This document shows, one piece after another, positions 12,062 through 23,804 of a DNA stretch of 64,000 bases; position 1 is the stretch's first letter; every line of letters begins with the position of its first letter. Location: NCBI GenBank assembly GCA_020740775.1, contig JAHEWK010000015.1, positions 992,001 to 1,056,000 on the forward strand. The letters run 5' to 3'. Below the pieces are notes generated by a model that worked only from the letters and a program-made list of their open reading frames with translations, had not been told where the DNA came from and did no database searches. Position numbers and translations under genes: made by a program. This DNA comes from Ilyonectria destructans. Taxonomy: Eukaryota > Ascomycota > Sordariomycetes > Hypocreales > Nectriaceae.

Positions 12062-14042
12062 CTTTTGTGATGAGTGACGCTAGCCCAACGATTAAGTATC
12101 AGGGATGGCAATATTCGTGAATCGTGATGACGAGGGCGTGCGTGCTTTAGAAGTCGTATAGGCGTCCTTTGGAGCAATTATGGAGAGCTTTTCAGGAGAT
12201 GCAAAGTGATGAGATTTGTTCCCCTGAGAAGATATGAGATGCAAAGAAACAGGAATCTCTTCCATGGGCCATTTCTTCTTTTATGTCGAGGCCACGCCTC
12301 ATAACCAAGCACCTCAATCGGGCAATTGCGAGCAAGGCTTTGAGAAGACTGCATACCGGGAAAAGCTGCCAAAGTAGGTCTAGGCGATCGGATGCCATTC
12401 TTGATCGATGTCTCATGGGTTTCAAGGCCCAGTTCTTTACATTTATCATTGGACACCATGGCAGGAACCGCTCCTGTGCTTGGCACTCCAGGTCCGTCGA
12501 GAAACGCGGTGGGCCGTTCCGCTGTGGACACAGCTGCAAAGACCACCTCTCGAGCTTCTGGCACACTAGTCCTCTCTTAGAAGCTTTACCCGGTTAGATG
12601 AACCAGGTGATGAGCAACGGGGATGTCATGCACGTCAACAGCTTCTGTTACACTATGATGCTTTCGATAGAGGCGTTTGTCAGCGAGGCTCGTGAGACGC
12701 ACTTCTTTTTGCATAAACACTAACCCCAGTAACAGCTACTTTGCCCATCGTGGGTCATTACCGTGTGGCTCGGGAGGAACCCGAACGACAGCGATCTTCA
12801 GCTACCAACATGTACATCTCCGTGAGGCTGGCTGTACTTGAAAGCTTTAGAGTACAACACTTATGTCATGTCACGACGGATTGCGAAAAGTGAATAGTGC
12901 TATTACGGTGAGGTCTAATGCTGCCATCTCGATCGTAAATATGGAGTATTTAGCCGGTAACAGCACCAAGGACCGTGGGTCGTGATTTTATGACCTAATT
13001 GCATCTTGCCCATGTCTTGACGACGGAGCCAGCCATTCGTTCACCCTCGTAAGTTGATGAGAGTCAAATGGCAGCCGAGTAAATCGTGCATAATTCTTGT
13101 CGACTCATTGACTGCAAATAGAATTTAGTATGATTTGGACATTCCCAACGTGTCGCGCAGAGTAGCCTCATCGGTGGTGGTGGTCGCGATCAACTTCCTA
13201 TTCCGGTAATTTCCTATTTTGTCGATTCGTGAATCACACCCGTTATCGGCAGGCGAAGATCCTGCTCAATGTCGTAGCAAATGGGCACCTCGCCAGGTGG
13301 ATACACTTGGAATATGGGATATAAACAAGTGGCCTAGACAAGTCTCATGAGCGCAGTCTGTGTCATGACGCCTTTGAGGCTCCTTTTTTGCAAGCACACA
13401 TTGCCGATATGCTGACATAGGGTAAGTTAAAGAACAGTTCAATGAACGTCAACGCTGAACCACATAGGGGTAACTATGTGATCCTAGAATGAATGAACTT
13501 GGAAGAATAGTTTCCCGCAATGCTTATGGCAATAGTCTTGGATTCTATGTCTTTCAATCAATACTTTCTAAGAAGTACAAACATCAGAAATGATCGACGT
13601 TTCCACAATGGTCAGTTCGGAGCTAATCTTCTCCGGGATCCTTGCGTTGGGAGCAAGGGTAGCTCCACCTGCCTGTCAAAACCGGTATTTGGACAAGACG
13701 CATCGGACTATGATTCAGCAATGAATGGGAATCGATAAAGCTCCATGCAGCTTGGAACGTGCATCACCGATCGGGTGGATTCTGAGATAAATATGCCGGT
13801 CTCGAGGAGCTTGATGCCTTGGATCGGGCGGGGAAAACGGGGGGTCGGGGCCGGGGAGAATGGGTTAGTCCCAATCTGGGGCCAGATGTACAATTCCGCA
13901 AATCCTAGCAGTCTTACTCGACGAATGGCTGGGGAGTGGAGCATGATAACGACATTTTCATCATGGTTCGTCAGCGGGAAAAACGGAGGCACGAGGCTCC
14001 TCATTCCTAACTCCTTGTGGTGGCCATCACGTCCCTTCGCCC
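12062..14042. other. Long intergenic region
   Basis: About 2 kb between divergent genes. Open frames at 12178-12597 on both strands overlap each other and show no recognisable domain, so I do not call a gene. A GA/GGGG-rich stretch lies at 13820-13870. It probably holds upstream regulatory DNA of the arrestin and of the 14043 regulator. Confidence 0.5.
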
Positions 14043-16007
14043 ATGTCAGAACACCTCAATACAATGCAAGGGAGCTCTAATCCCGATGCTACCTCCAACC
14101 AGGGACGAAAGGCCCGCACAAAGACGTTCTCTGGGTGCTGGACATGCAGAGCCAAACACGTCAAATGCGACGAGAGCCGACCAACCTGCAAGCGCTGCCA
14201 ACGCTCAGGGCTCTCCTGTGAAGGCTACGGCGTAAGGCTGTCATGGACTTCAGTGCGCGGCCCGTCAAATTTCCGGAATGGCGCCTCGAGGAAAGGCAGG
14301 CGTCTGCCACCGGGCAGCTCCTTTGACTCTCGTGAAAACCTCATGGACCAGTCTGGACCGGCGGAGGAGAGACAAGGTCTCGGCCTCAGAGAGTCCACAG
14401 AGCATTCGCCCGATTCAACAACCCATGATACGACAGGTTCATCTGGGTTGAGCCCGAGCTCTGCTATGGAGGAGGAACCTGCCGATGGCGAATTGGGTCC
14501 CCGGCTATTTAATTCCTACAAAACATTAGGTCAAGGCCTCGGTGCGAGAACCTCAAACCCACCTTTTCAGCCGCGACATGAACAATCGGATGGCCAAAAT
14601 AGTGTTGCTGGCACACAGAGCAACAATGAATCACCTTGCGGCATCGCGACCAGTTGCGAGCCCCCCACCCCGATAACTTCCAACGAGATTGACGCCAGCT
14701 ATCAAGACATTACATGGCTTCCCCCGCGGCGGTCTAATTCACCGCCGTCAGGTCATCTCCTTTACCAAGGCGATCCTCCGATGGGCATGACCAATGCTGA
14801 AGCACCCTTGCGACACTTGGATGCCCTGCCGAATCTCGTCCTCCAGTGCCAGCTGATGGAACACTGGACCCTACATCTCTGCGATGCTTTGAACCCGGTC
14901 CCGGGAATCCATAATCCCCTGCGGACTATCATGATGCCAATCGCCCTCGAAGGAGCCCGAGCAGACTTGAAAACGTCGACTGGCGCAACTGCCTTGTTTC
15001 ACCTCATCTCTTCAGCATCTGCGTTTCATTTGTCGCAGAGAAGGAGCTCGCCGGAAGAGAGGCGCACTCTCGAGAGTGTAGCCCTGGAACATCACAACCT
15101 CGGCATCACCCATCTTGGCCAAAACATCCAGTCCGATGACCTGAGCCAGTGTGTGCCTGTTCTTGCATCCCTGGTCATGTGCATCTTGAACGAGGCGATT
15201 TCAACGCCCGCCCCGTTCTGGCGCCTTCACTTCCGAGGCGCTGTAGAATGGGTAAACCACATCAACCCTCAGGTTTGGCACGAGACAGAATCAGCTTCGG
15301 TAATCTATCAGATGTTTTCTGGGATGGCGACAATTGTTCAGTCGCAGCTGCTCCTTGACGGCCTCGACTCGGCACTATGGGATCTTCCTTATGATCCAGC
15401 ATCACAACCGGGCCCATACATTTTGGACATGGCATTTGGGTTGCCTCAGCCCATCATGCAATGTCTCAATGCCATGAAAATGATCCAGAAGGAGGATAGA
15501 CGATCGGACGGCCAACCTTCGGAGAATACGGCCCAAAAACTGGACCGACTCGAGCTCGAGCTCTATCTTGCTGCGCCAAAGAAGCCAGACTCGTCCTTTG
15601 GCCAAGAGTACGGCGACCTGGTGTATCACCATGGCTACACGTACTACTTTGCGGCACTGCTATACATGAAGCGTACGGTAAAAGAGACGCCAATAGAGGA
15701 CGTGCAGGCGTTGGTCGAGCAATCTCTCCATCATATTGAAGCCCTGAGCAAGTGCAGCGACCGGCCGTTTTCTCCGATGCTGTGGCCGATAGCGATGATC
15801 GCTTTCGAGATAAGCCACTCCATGGCGCAGACCCGCATGCTGAAGTGCCTTGACGTATTCCTGGATAGATCAGGGTTAATGCTCTGGAAACAGCTCTCAC
15901 GCTTGGTCAAGGATCTGTGGGCTTTGCGAAAAACAGAAGGCAATGCTAATGTGAAATGGCACAAAAGTGTCCTCACGGCGGTTAACGACAGTTTCATGCT
16001 TCTATGA
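14043..16007 (+). CDS. Zn2Cys6 transcription factor, single exon
   Basis: 654 residues without introns. The zinc cluster lies at residues about 32-60 (CWTCRAKHVKC then CKRCQRSGLSC; C-x2-C-x6-C-x6-C-x2-C-x6-C). A Ser/Pro-rich linker of about 180 residues follows. The C-terminal half is helical and resembles the fungal_trans_2 type of regulatory domain (NLVLQCQLMEHWTLHLCDALNP, then HLGQNIQSDDLSQCVPVLASLVM). The P450 gene lies 572 bp downstream on the same strand, so this protein may regulate it, but that is inference. A poly-A/AAAAACA stretch follows the stop codon. Confidence 0.9.
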   Translation: MSEHLNTMQGSSNPDATSNQGRKARTKTFSGCWTCRAKHVKCDESRPTCKRCQRSGLSCEGYGVRLSWTSVRGPSNFRNGASRKGRRLPPGSSFDSRENLMDQSGPAEERQGLGLRESTEHSPDSTTHDTTGSSGLSPSSAMEEEPADGELGPRLFNSYKTLGQGLGARTSNPPFQPRHEQSDGQNSVAGTQSNNESPCGIATSCEPPTPITSNEIDASYQDITWLPPRRSNSPPSGHLLYQGDPPMGMTNAEAPLRHLDALPNLVLQCQLMEHWTLHLCDALNPVPGIHNPLRTIMMPIALEGARADLKTSTGATALFHLISSASAFHLSQRRSSPEERRTLESVALEHHNLGITHLGQNIQSDDLSQCVPVLASLVMCILNEAISTPAPFWRLHFRGAVEWVNHINPQVWHETESASVIYQMFSGMATIVQSQLLLDGLDSALWDLPYDPASQPGPYILDMAFGLPQPIMQCLNAMKMIQKEDRRSDGQPSENTAQKLDRLELELYLAAPKKPDSSFGQEYGDLVYHHGYTYYFAALLYMKRTVKETPIEDVQALVEQSLHHIEALSKCSDRPFSPMLWPIAMIAFEISHSMAQTRMLKCLDVFLDRSGLMLWKQLSRLVKDLWALRKTEGNANVKWHKSVLTAVNDSFMLL

Positions 16008-16579
16008 AAAGCAAAAACAAAAAGCTAAAAAAAAGAACAAAAAAAACATGGATTCGGCTAGTCAGTCTCAGGGTGTACGAGAAACTGGTGGTACAACTGC
16101 TGGTGTTGATTCGACAATCTATTGCATGAGCTAGCTATGCCGCCTCTGCCCTCGCTAATATCTCAACCCAATGATACCGCGTCATTAGTAATATTAGTAC
16201 CATGCAGCTTTCTACCTTGCATGATCTGCAGATCGTCAGCCCGCCTCTTCTCGACGGCTGGCCCCGCGCCCAACCACCTGAGACTAGTCGGCCTATGAGA
16301 AGGCGTGGATAGTCTGCCGCAGCCATTTTGAGGACTGGATTGAGTTGTACTTCTCCACTGCGCTGAGACATACACTGCACACGGGATGTTCGCGGCCAAT
16401 TACACAACGAGCTTGCTGCCGTGTCTCACCTAGTAACTCGAGACAGCGGCACTGAGTGGACAGCTTTTGATGTATGATGTAGCATTCCGGACAGCTCATA
16501 AGGCGGTCAATCCCGAGCTGCTGCCCGAGCTGTGCTCCCCAATCCTCCCCTCTTTGTTCTTTTCGACACACGCAGTACT
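16008..16579. other. Intergenic, TF to P450
   Basis: This starts with an A-rich run after the regulator stop and holds the promoter of the P450 gene. No coding remnant was recognised. Confidence 0.5.
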
Positions 16580-17950
16580 ATGGCCTCACCAATCCCTCAG
16601 CCGCCGGGTCTGCCGCTGGTTGGAAACATCCGCGACATCGACCCCAGCAATACCTGGGCCTCTCTCAAGACACTGGCTGAGAAATACGGCGACATCTTCC
16701 AGATCAAGGTCCTTGGCCACACCATCGTTTTCGTCGCTAGCGCCGCCCTCGCCGAGGAGATCTGCGACGAGAAGCGGTTCCGAAAGTACGTCGGCGGCCC
16801 CATCGTCGAGATCCGCTACGCTGTCCACGACGCCCTCTTCACTGCCTTCGACCATGAGTCAAGCTGGGGCATTGCCCATCGCATCATTGCGCCGAAGCTC
16901 TCGTCAGCCTCAATTGGCGAGAGGTTCGACGACTTGAACATCACGGTAGATGATCTCATCAAGAAGTGGAAGGGTCTCGGCACGAACGACAAGATTTTTC
17001 CCATCCAGGACCTCAACAGCCTCAACCTAGAGTCTACAACCTATACTTTGTTCGGGAAGAGGCTCAATTGCCTCGAAGGCCCTGCCCATCCCATGCTCAA
17101 GGCAATGGAAGACTCGACATCGGAAGCAATGAAACGACCTAACCGCCCTGGCTTGCTCAACTGGCTTTTCGGCAAAAAGTTCAAGTCCTCCACGGCCATC
17201 ATGCGCTCGTGGGCCGAAGAGCTGGTGCAGTACCGCAAGGAGAACCCCACCGACCGCAACGATCTTCTCACCGCCATGCTCAACGCCAAAGACCCCGAGT
17301 CTGGCACGGCGTTGACCGACTCCCAGGTCATCGATGAGATTGTATCAATGCCAATTGGCAGCAGCACGGCGCCATGCCTCATGACCACAGCCATTTACTA
17401 CCTGGCCAAGAACCCGCAGGTTGTTGCTGCTGCCCGCAAGGAGATTGATGCGGTGGTAGGGTCGGATGAGTTGACGTATGCACACATCTCCCAGCTACCT
17501 TATGTTGAGGGTCTTGTCCGCGAGTCGCTCCGCCTCTCTTTTGCCGCGCCTGGATTCAACATCGAGCCTATCCCAACCGAAAGCAAGGCTCCAGTGCTCC
17601 TCGCAGGCGGCAAGTATCAAGTCGCCCACAACCAAGCTCTCATTCTTGTTCTCGCCGGAGTGAACCGTGATCCTGCCGTATTCGACGAGCCCCTCGCCTT
17701 TCGACCGGAGCGGATGGTCGGGGAGGCGTACGACAAGCTGCCATCTGGGGTGAAGAAGGGCTTTGGCAATGGAAAGAGAGAGTGCATTGGCAAGCATTAC
17801 GCTTGGATATGGTTGATGATTGTGATGACGAGGATTGTCAAGGAGTTTGACTTTGAGTCCGCTGATCCAAACTATGAACTTCACATGGACGGTTGGTTTA
17901 ATGTGCGCCCCGTTAACTATGCCGTCAAAGTCAAGCCTAGAGGTGCTTGA
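16580..17950 (+). CDS. Cytochrome P450, CYP505-like stand-alone heme domain
   Basis: A single exon of 456 residues. The start IPQPPGLPLVGNIRDIDPSN is typical of the heme domain of CYP505 (fungal P450 BM3 relatives, fatty-acid subterminal hydroxylases). The heme loop is FGNGKRECIGKHYAW (FxxGxRxCxG complete) and the K-helix ExxR is ESLR. CYP505 proteins usually continue into a fused P450 reductase. Here the frame stops after VKPRGA and no flavodoxin sequence follows, so it must use a separate reductase or another electron donor. The I-helix reads PIGSSTAPC where BM3-like enzymes have AGHETT: the Thr is kept but the acidic residue is Ser. An in-frame ATG at 16532 exists, but the 16580 start matches relatives. 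The substrate is unknown. Confidence 0.85.
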   Translation: MASPIPQPPGLPLVGNIRDIDPSNTWASLKTLAEKYGDIFQIKVLGHTIVFVASAALAEEICDEKRFRKYVGGPIVEIRYAVHDALFTAFDHESSWGIAHRIIAPKLSSASIGERFDDLNITVDDLIKKWKGLGTNDKIFPIQDLNSLNLESTTYTLFGKRLNCLEGPAHPMLKAMEDSTSEAMKRPNRPGLLNWLFGKKFKSSTAIMRSWAEELVQYRKENPTDRNDLLTAMLNAKDPESGTALTDSQVIDEIVSMPIGSSTAPCLMTTAIYYLAKNPQVVAAARKEIDAVVGSDELTYAHISQLPYVEGLVRESLRLSFAAPGFNIEPIPTESKAPVLLAGGKYQVAHNQALILVLAGVNRDPAVFDEPLAFRPERMVGEAYDKLPSGVKKGFGNGKRECIGKHYAWIWLMIVMTRIVKEFDFESADPNYELHMDGWFNVRPVNYAVKVKPRGA

Positions 17951-18960
17951 TGTTTCAAGTGATGGATTGAGTGGATCGGGAAGATTGCGACATGTCCAAT
18001 TTTGCAGGATTCGAAGTAGTACCGAGAGGATAATGAGGTGGAGGGGGATTTAATATTAAGCAGCGATTTCCACACTATATTCTTCTGACCTCTTATGTGA
18101 TCAAAACGTAAGTGGATGACGGCCTTGTCCATGTCCTTGGTTCTTGCGAATGTACGCCGTGCCGAGATGGTGTAGCTGGGGGATGTCGGTATGGTTGAAA
18201 TGAGAGCGTAGTGCTTTGTGCTACCCAGGTGTTGACTAGAGTCGCATGAGTAGTGCCGAGCATCTATCTGAACCGATGGAAGAGATTTTAGCCCGGTTAT
18301 CCCGTCAGATCGTGCTCTCCACCGGAGCCAAAATTCACCCCAAACTTTGTCGATCAAGTGTCAAACAATCCTTTTGGCTAAAATGCAAAATGTCAGGAGA
18401 TGAGTGTGATTAGCCTAAGAGGATGATGAAAGCGGGCAAAGGTGCTCAAGCCAAGGAAATCACCCACCTAACCCATGATATCAGCTTTACACACCCTGCT
18501 GCATCTCTAATTCTGTCCTAAACGTGGCAAATGCCCTGTCCCGATTCGTATGGCAATAGACATCCTTGCCGCAGTTGGATGCCGAGGGTAGAAGCCTGCA
18601 GGAACAAATTGATGCGCACCAACGGGTCCCCGCAGTCGACTAACCGAATCTAGTTCACCTTGAGGAGATAGTTAAGGTTAATATGGGGAGTTTGGACTTG
18701 GGGTGTGATTCTTGGTGTGATGGCGGGTTTCCGGTGGAGATGCCCGGCGGGAGATGTCACATCTTGGTCTTCCGGCGGACCCTAGTTCTAGGCACAGGAG
18801 GCAATTTCCGAATTTATCAAGTGATCTAGTAACTCGATGTAGGGAAAGGCTGAAAAAAGATAATGAAAGTGGAATATAGTATATATATGGTTGCCGGCTG
18901 CTCACGATGATCAACTCATCAACTGCAGCACGCCGAATCCTGACACATCTTGTTTTAACA
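17951..18960. other. Intergenic region with TATA element
   Basis: About 1 kb. A TATAGTATATATATGG tract at about 18876-18892 lies some 70 bp before the hydrolase start and is a good TATA candidate. No gene was seen. Confidence 0.5.
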
Positions 18961-20394
18961 ATGATTCCTCAATCCCCTCTTCTATTGGCCTTGGCTGTCT
19001 CTGCAGCCGCACATCTCCTGCCTCGATGGAGCCCTGATTCAATTGCCGTAGTTGACCTCGCCGTCAACCGCGGTGAGCCCCAGCACTACGCAAGCGGCGT
19101 CATCTACGGCATCCCAGACACCCCAGACCAGATTCCTGACCACTTCTATACAGACATTGGTCTCCATTGGTTCCGGGCTGGCGGTGCACAAATGGACGCA
19201 CCCAACCGTGGATGGGTCTGGGGCGAGCTTGATGGGCGCTGGGACTCGGCGCTGAGTAACTACAAAACCGTCCGCAAGTACGGAGGCAAGTTCCAGCTGC
19301 TGTTACATGACCTATGGGGCACCGACCACGCGACCGAATCTATGAACTGGCCCGGAGATAATGGAGATTGGTCCGACTTTGACAACTTTCTGGATGCCGT
19401 TATTGACAGAATCGTTGCGAACAACATGCTCCCTGGCCTGCACATTGATATCTGGAATGAGCCCGAGTGGGGCTTTTGGCTGAGATCTCAATCTCGATAT
19501 CTGGATTTGTTTGGGAAAACCTTTAGGCGATTCCGGTAAGATGAAGTTGTTTACTCTTGCCGGATTTTAGCTGACGTCCTAAGCAATGATCCCGTCCTTG
19601 GGAGTCTTCCTATCCTGGGGCCCTCGCTCTCTCTGCCACCAACCGAAGACAACACCTGGTGGAGCAACTTCTTGAGCTATGTTGCCGCCAATGACACAGC
19701 ACCGGACTACTACTCGTGGCACCACATCGAAGCTCTTGACAACGAGGCCAACGACTTGCAAAACAGCCTCCCAACATTTGACAAGATGCGTGTGGCCGCT
19801 GGCGCCCCAGAGAAGCCAATCAATATCAACGAGTACCTGAATCTTGGCGACGAGCTCAACCCAGCAGCAACTGTGTGGCACCTGTCCCGGTTTGAGCGAT
19901 ACAACGTCCCCGGGTTGCGAGCTAATTGGCGCGGTGGGCCAAATGGCACACACCTCCGCGATTTCCTCGCAAGTCTTCTCTGGCGCGACAACACTGACCT
20001 CCCGTATCATCCCAACGGCGACTGGCAGGCCCTCAAGTACTACAACACGAACATGACAGGGTACCGTGCTGGAACAACTGGATCTGAGGATAGAGTGTTT
20101 GATGCGTACGCCACCGTTGGTGACAAAGTCCGGATTCTCACTGGCGTTCGTGTGCAGACAGGAACCTGGGCCCTCACTATCAAGAATCTTAGTGCAGCAG
20201 GCCTCCCCTCCTCTGGAAACCTCGCAATTCAGACTTGGGGATTTACGTACGTGATCCCAGAGACTGAGCTCGACGCCCCAACAAATCGTGGCGTTGCGAC
20301 GCACCCTTACTCTAATGATGAAATCACAATCGCCATTTATCAAACTGAGGAGGATTGGAAGACTGCTTGGGCGTTTGAGTTTAGTAGTGCATAG
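18961..20394 (+). CDS. Secreted glycoside hydrolase, GH39-like (clan GH-A)
   Basis: Two exons, 18961-19535 and 19584-20394, give 461 residues. The start at 18961 gives a clean signal peptide (MIPQSPLLLALAVSAAAHLL). An in-frame ATG 54 bp upstream would hide it. A TIM-barrel signature is seen: WNEPEWGFW supplies the likely acid/base Glu after strand 4, and ININEYLNLGDE the likely nucleophile Glu after strand 7, as in clan A. A C-terminal beta-rich segment (DAYATVGDKVRILTGVRVQTGTW) follows. Family members act on plant cell-wall glycans or glycoconjugates; the exact substrate cannot be read. Potential N-glycosylation sites include NDTAP, NGTHL and NMTGY. Confidence 0.8.
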
Positions 20395-21102
20395 ATTTGG
20401 AGACTGAGAGTCGATTTCTTGATAGTACAAACCAAACATATTGAGTGGTGTTTTGAGTCCTCTTGTTAATCGCGCACTGGAGGCGAGCCAAATCGGGACT
20501 TATGACATAAATAAGAATTAGAGTATTACTATTCGCATGACCCTAAATCTTTATTCATACAGCCTAAATAATATAATTCTATTACTATATTAGTTTTATA
20601 GACTAAAAAGAAATAATTAGTAAATTTATAAACTATTTATATAAGATAAAATCTTAGCCTAACTATTATTCTAGTATATATACTGCAACTGATATTATAG
20701 CTATATTAAGAGTATTACTATGACTGCTACTCTGAGTTTTTTTTTCTTTTTTTTTTTTAATTTTCTTTTAGGTCTTATTATCTTATAGTTCCTCAGCCCC
20801 TTCAACTAAAGCAGCCCTACAATCTCTGCAACAACCCATAGAATTACTCAATATCTTTTCTTCAATCTCCAATTGCATTAGGGTCCATCTTACGCTATAA
20901 TTGAAGCAGATAGGTGCAGTGTTGCCTACAGCGGCTGGATTGGGTTACCTGATAAAGGTTGTGCGATTGGAGATTTGGGGTAGTGCGAATAGTAAAAATG
21001 AAACTTCATTGTCATATCTAGTTAACTATCTAAATCGGTCTACTAGCGGATCAAAGATCAAGCTGTTGAGAACCATATTGTGATGTGAATCTAGTACAGT
21101 CT
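20395..21102. other. AT-rich tract
   Basis: 20,510-20,780 is extremely AT-rich, with a T-run near 20,740, and has no coding potential. Its composition differs sharply from both flanking genes and suggests a RIP-mutated relic. Its origin is not identifiable. Confidence 0.55.
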
Positions 21103-22757
21103 TTAGACTTTGGCATCAGCGTCGAGGACATGGCCAGCACCCAGCTTCCTCTGCTTGCGCCACTCCTCCGCATACCGGACACCAAATCCGTTCTCAAAGA
21201 CGACTCTGATCTCCTCGAGTGTCATGCCTGCAGCCTCTGGGTAGCAGAAGTAGACGAAAATGTAGCCCAGGAGGCACATGCCCGCATAGAAGCCGAAGGC
21301 GCCGGAGGGTGAAATGCCGCGCATCATGGACAAGAAGGTGGAGGAGACGATGATGTTGGGCCCCCAGTTGAAGATGTTGATCATCATGGTTCCCATGGCG
21401 CGGACTTCCATCGGGAGGAACTCGTTTGCCTGCCAGGGCACACATCCGAGGCCGGCGGCGTAGCAGGCTACGAACATGATCATGGAGACGAGGACAACGA
21501 TTGCGGGCCATCCGATCTTGTCGTCGGTCAACTCTAGCGTGTTGCGGTCGATGGGGATCTGGGAAAAGACACCGGCGGCGAGAGTCAGGAAAACGGGCAT
21601 TCCCCACATGGTCCAGAGAAGGAGTCTTCGGCGTCCAACGCGGTCGATGAGGAAGATGGAAAGGAAGGTGAAGATCCAGTTGGTGGCTGTGACGATGGTT
21701 CCGACAGCGATGGGGTTGTTGAAGCCGACGATCTGGAACAGAGTGCTAGAGTAGTACATGAGAGTATTGAATCCACAGAGTTGCTGGAAGGCCATCAGTC
21801 CACAAGCAACAATGGCGGCTCGGCGGTTGGGTGCGACGGTGGCGAGGCTCTTGAGAGCTGTGCGGACAGAAACCTCCTCGTTGAGGGCCTTGGACTGTGT
21901 GACGCCGTGCTGGATATGCGCAACCATCTGCTGAATCTGCTGCTCAGTTGCAGTGGGGTACATGCGGCGGATGACACTCATGCACTCCTCGGTACGGTTA
22001 TGGAAGAGCAGCTGGCGAGGGGATTCGGGGCACCAGAACAGCAAGACTCCTAGCATGATGGATGGAATACCTCCCAATCCAACCATGTATCGCCAGCCGT
22101 GGTCGATCTTGTAAAAGGCCGCGTCGAAGCCATAGGCGAGAAGGGAGCCGGTTCCGAGGAAGACCATGTCGATGGATATCATGCGGCCACGATACTTGGC
22201 AGGCGAGATTTCGGCAATGTACAGCGGGATAATCTCCAAGAACAATCACTTGTCAGTGGGGGTAGCAGCACCAGTTCTCGTCATACAAAACATACCATAG
22301 AGGCAGAGCCAACACCGAGGCCAACAAGAATACGGCCAACGCACATCTGGGCAATCGAGAAGGATGTGGCTTGGACGAGGGCGCCGATGGTGAACAAAAC
22401 AGAGGCGAACCAGATGGCGGGCTTTCGTCCGTACTTGTCGGCCGTGACTCCGGCGATGATGGCGCCGAACAACGCACCAGCTGCACACAGCGCCGTGATC
22501 AACTCCTTTTCTCCGTGGCTCAGCTCTCGACCGTTGAGGTCTGTGCCGAGCACAACCAGGACGCCAGAGATGACTCCAGTGTCGTAGCCGAAGAGCATGC
22601 CGCCAATGGCAGTTGCTACAACGCAGAGGTTGAGGAAGAGACCGGGGGTCGAGTCTTCAATGAAGTCATCGCCGGCCTTGAGGTCGATGGGGTCTTCATT
22701 GTTCTCGACATGTCGAGACTCTGAGCTGACAGCAAGAGATTCGTCTTTGACGGCCAT
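21103..22757 (-). CDS. MFS sugar/polyol transporter, myo-inositol transporter-like
   Basis: Two exons (22296-22757 and 21103-22233) give 530 residues and 12 predicted membrane segments. The intron acceptor must be TTGGAG at 22234, because the nearer AG leaves a stop codon. This gives GVGSASM joined to IIPLYIAEISPAKYRGR. Sugar-porter signatures are DKYGRKP, PESPRQL, DRVGRRR and PWQANEFLPMEVRAMG. APNRRAAIVACGLMAFQQL, the YYSSTLFQIVGF stretch and the ending YFCYPEAAGMTLEEI resemble fungal Itr1-type inositol/H+ symporters. The divergent neighbour encodes an inositol 2-dehydrogenase-like enzyme, which supports an inositol substrate. The shared promoter has CreA-like sites. Confidence 0.8.
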
Positions 22758-23804
22758 TTTGAATGGTTGATGATGGAGGAGAAGATGGGTAAAATGGTTG
22801 ATTTGATTCCGCAAGTCCAAAGGGAAGTTCTGAGACTTTATACTTCTCGGCCGGCCCGAAGGCGATAGCAGCCATACCCAAATGACTCGACCATCAGCAC
22901 GGCCTCAGCTCACCAAAAAAAGGCGTTGGCTGATCAGAGACACTGAAGCCCATTGCTACCAGGGCACACAATACTCGACGTCTCCTTGCAATCCCTGGAG
23001 CGCCCAATCGGAAGCAGCATAAAAAAGCAGCTGTAACCCTCACGACCCACCGCATTCGCGATGACTCCGGGGTAGCGAAGTTGGAGAATGCGGGAGAGAT
23101 CCCCGCGGCTCCCCCGTGGGGATGGCTGGTTTCCCGCATCTTGACACGAGATATCCGAGACGATGGGCTGGTGGCGTCTGTGTGAGGAAGTTCGTTCCGG
23201 GCGTGAGGAAGTTGTATCCGGACTCCGCTCGGAATGGCCGCATCGTGTGCTAACGTGTGGAGTGGCAAGGAACGTGCTGATGCGAACCCCACCCCCGCAA
23301 TGGTTATCGACAGGGGCGAGAAGCTCTTGGAGGCGGTTGTCGAATTGGGGTAAGTCGTTCCAAGTGCGAAGAAGGTCTGTCCGGCGGAGCATCTCAGAGC
23401 GTGGTTAGTGGCAACCATCTAGAAGCAACGAGGCGCAACTTCATCGCCCGAGGTAGGGGATAGACAACAACCCCGCATCATAGCGTGCCGAATCCCCGTC
23501 TTTGGATGTCGACTCCCTTCTGGAAAGTCTTTCCGGAGACAGGGCAGGTTCTCCCGCCGGCCGATCAGTGGCATCGACACCGAAACCCGCCGAAGATGTC
23601 CATTGTGGCCAAACGGTCACGGAGAGAACAGAGGCGGAGATCGTGGCGGGGGAACATATTCAATCGCGACCAGATGCGCGGCGCTCGAGGGAAACATAAA
23701 AGAAGCAGCGTCTCGCAGTCTGCTTCATCTCCTCGCCATCCTCATCACACTCCTCCTCCTCCTCCTCCACAACAACACAGGACTCCCGTCTCAATCCCTA
23801 CAAC
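22758..23804. other. Divergent promoter of transporter and dehydrogenase
   Basis: This 1,047-bp region drives both genes. It carries several GC-rich CreA-like hexamers near 23,099-23,297, and a CTCCTC-rich 5' UTR at 23,745-23,770 next to the dehydrogenase start. Confidence 0.55.
23099..23121. promoter_or_regulatory. Inverted pair of CreA-like sites
   Basis: ATCCCCGC and GTGGGGAT face each other across a few bases. GCGGGG and GTGGGG both match the carbon-repressor consensus SYGGRG. Further matches (CCCCAC, CCCCGC) lie at 23,287-23,297. Glucose repression of inositol use would be expected; this is inference from consensus only. Confidence 0.4.

Noticed and set aside
12178..12597. Overlapping open frames on both strands of about 104-128 codons
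   Set aside because: No conserved motif, no splice support and mutually exclusive frames; kept as intergenic.
19579..20439. 286-codon open frame on the minus strand
   Set aside because: It lies antisense to the well-supported second exon of the GH39-like hydrolase and has no recognisable domain; high codon bias on the sense strand explains it.
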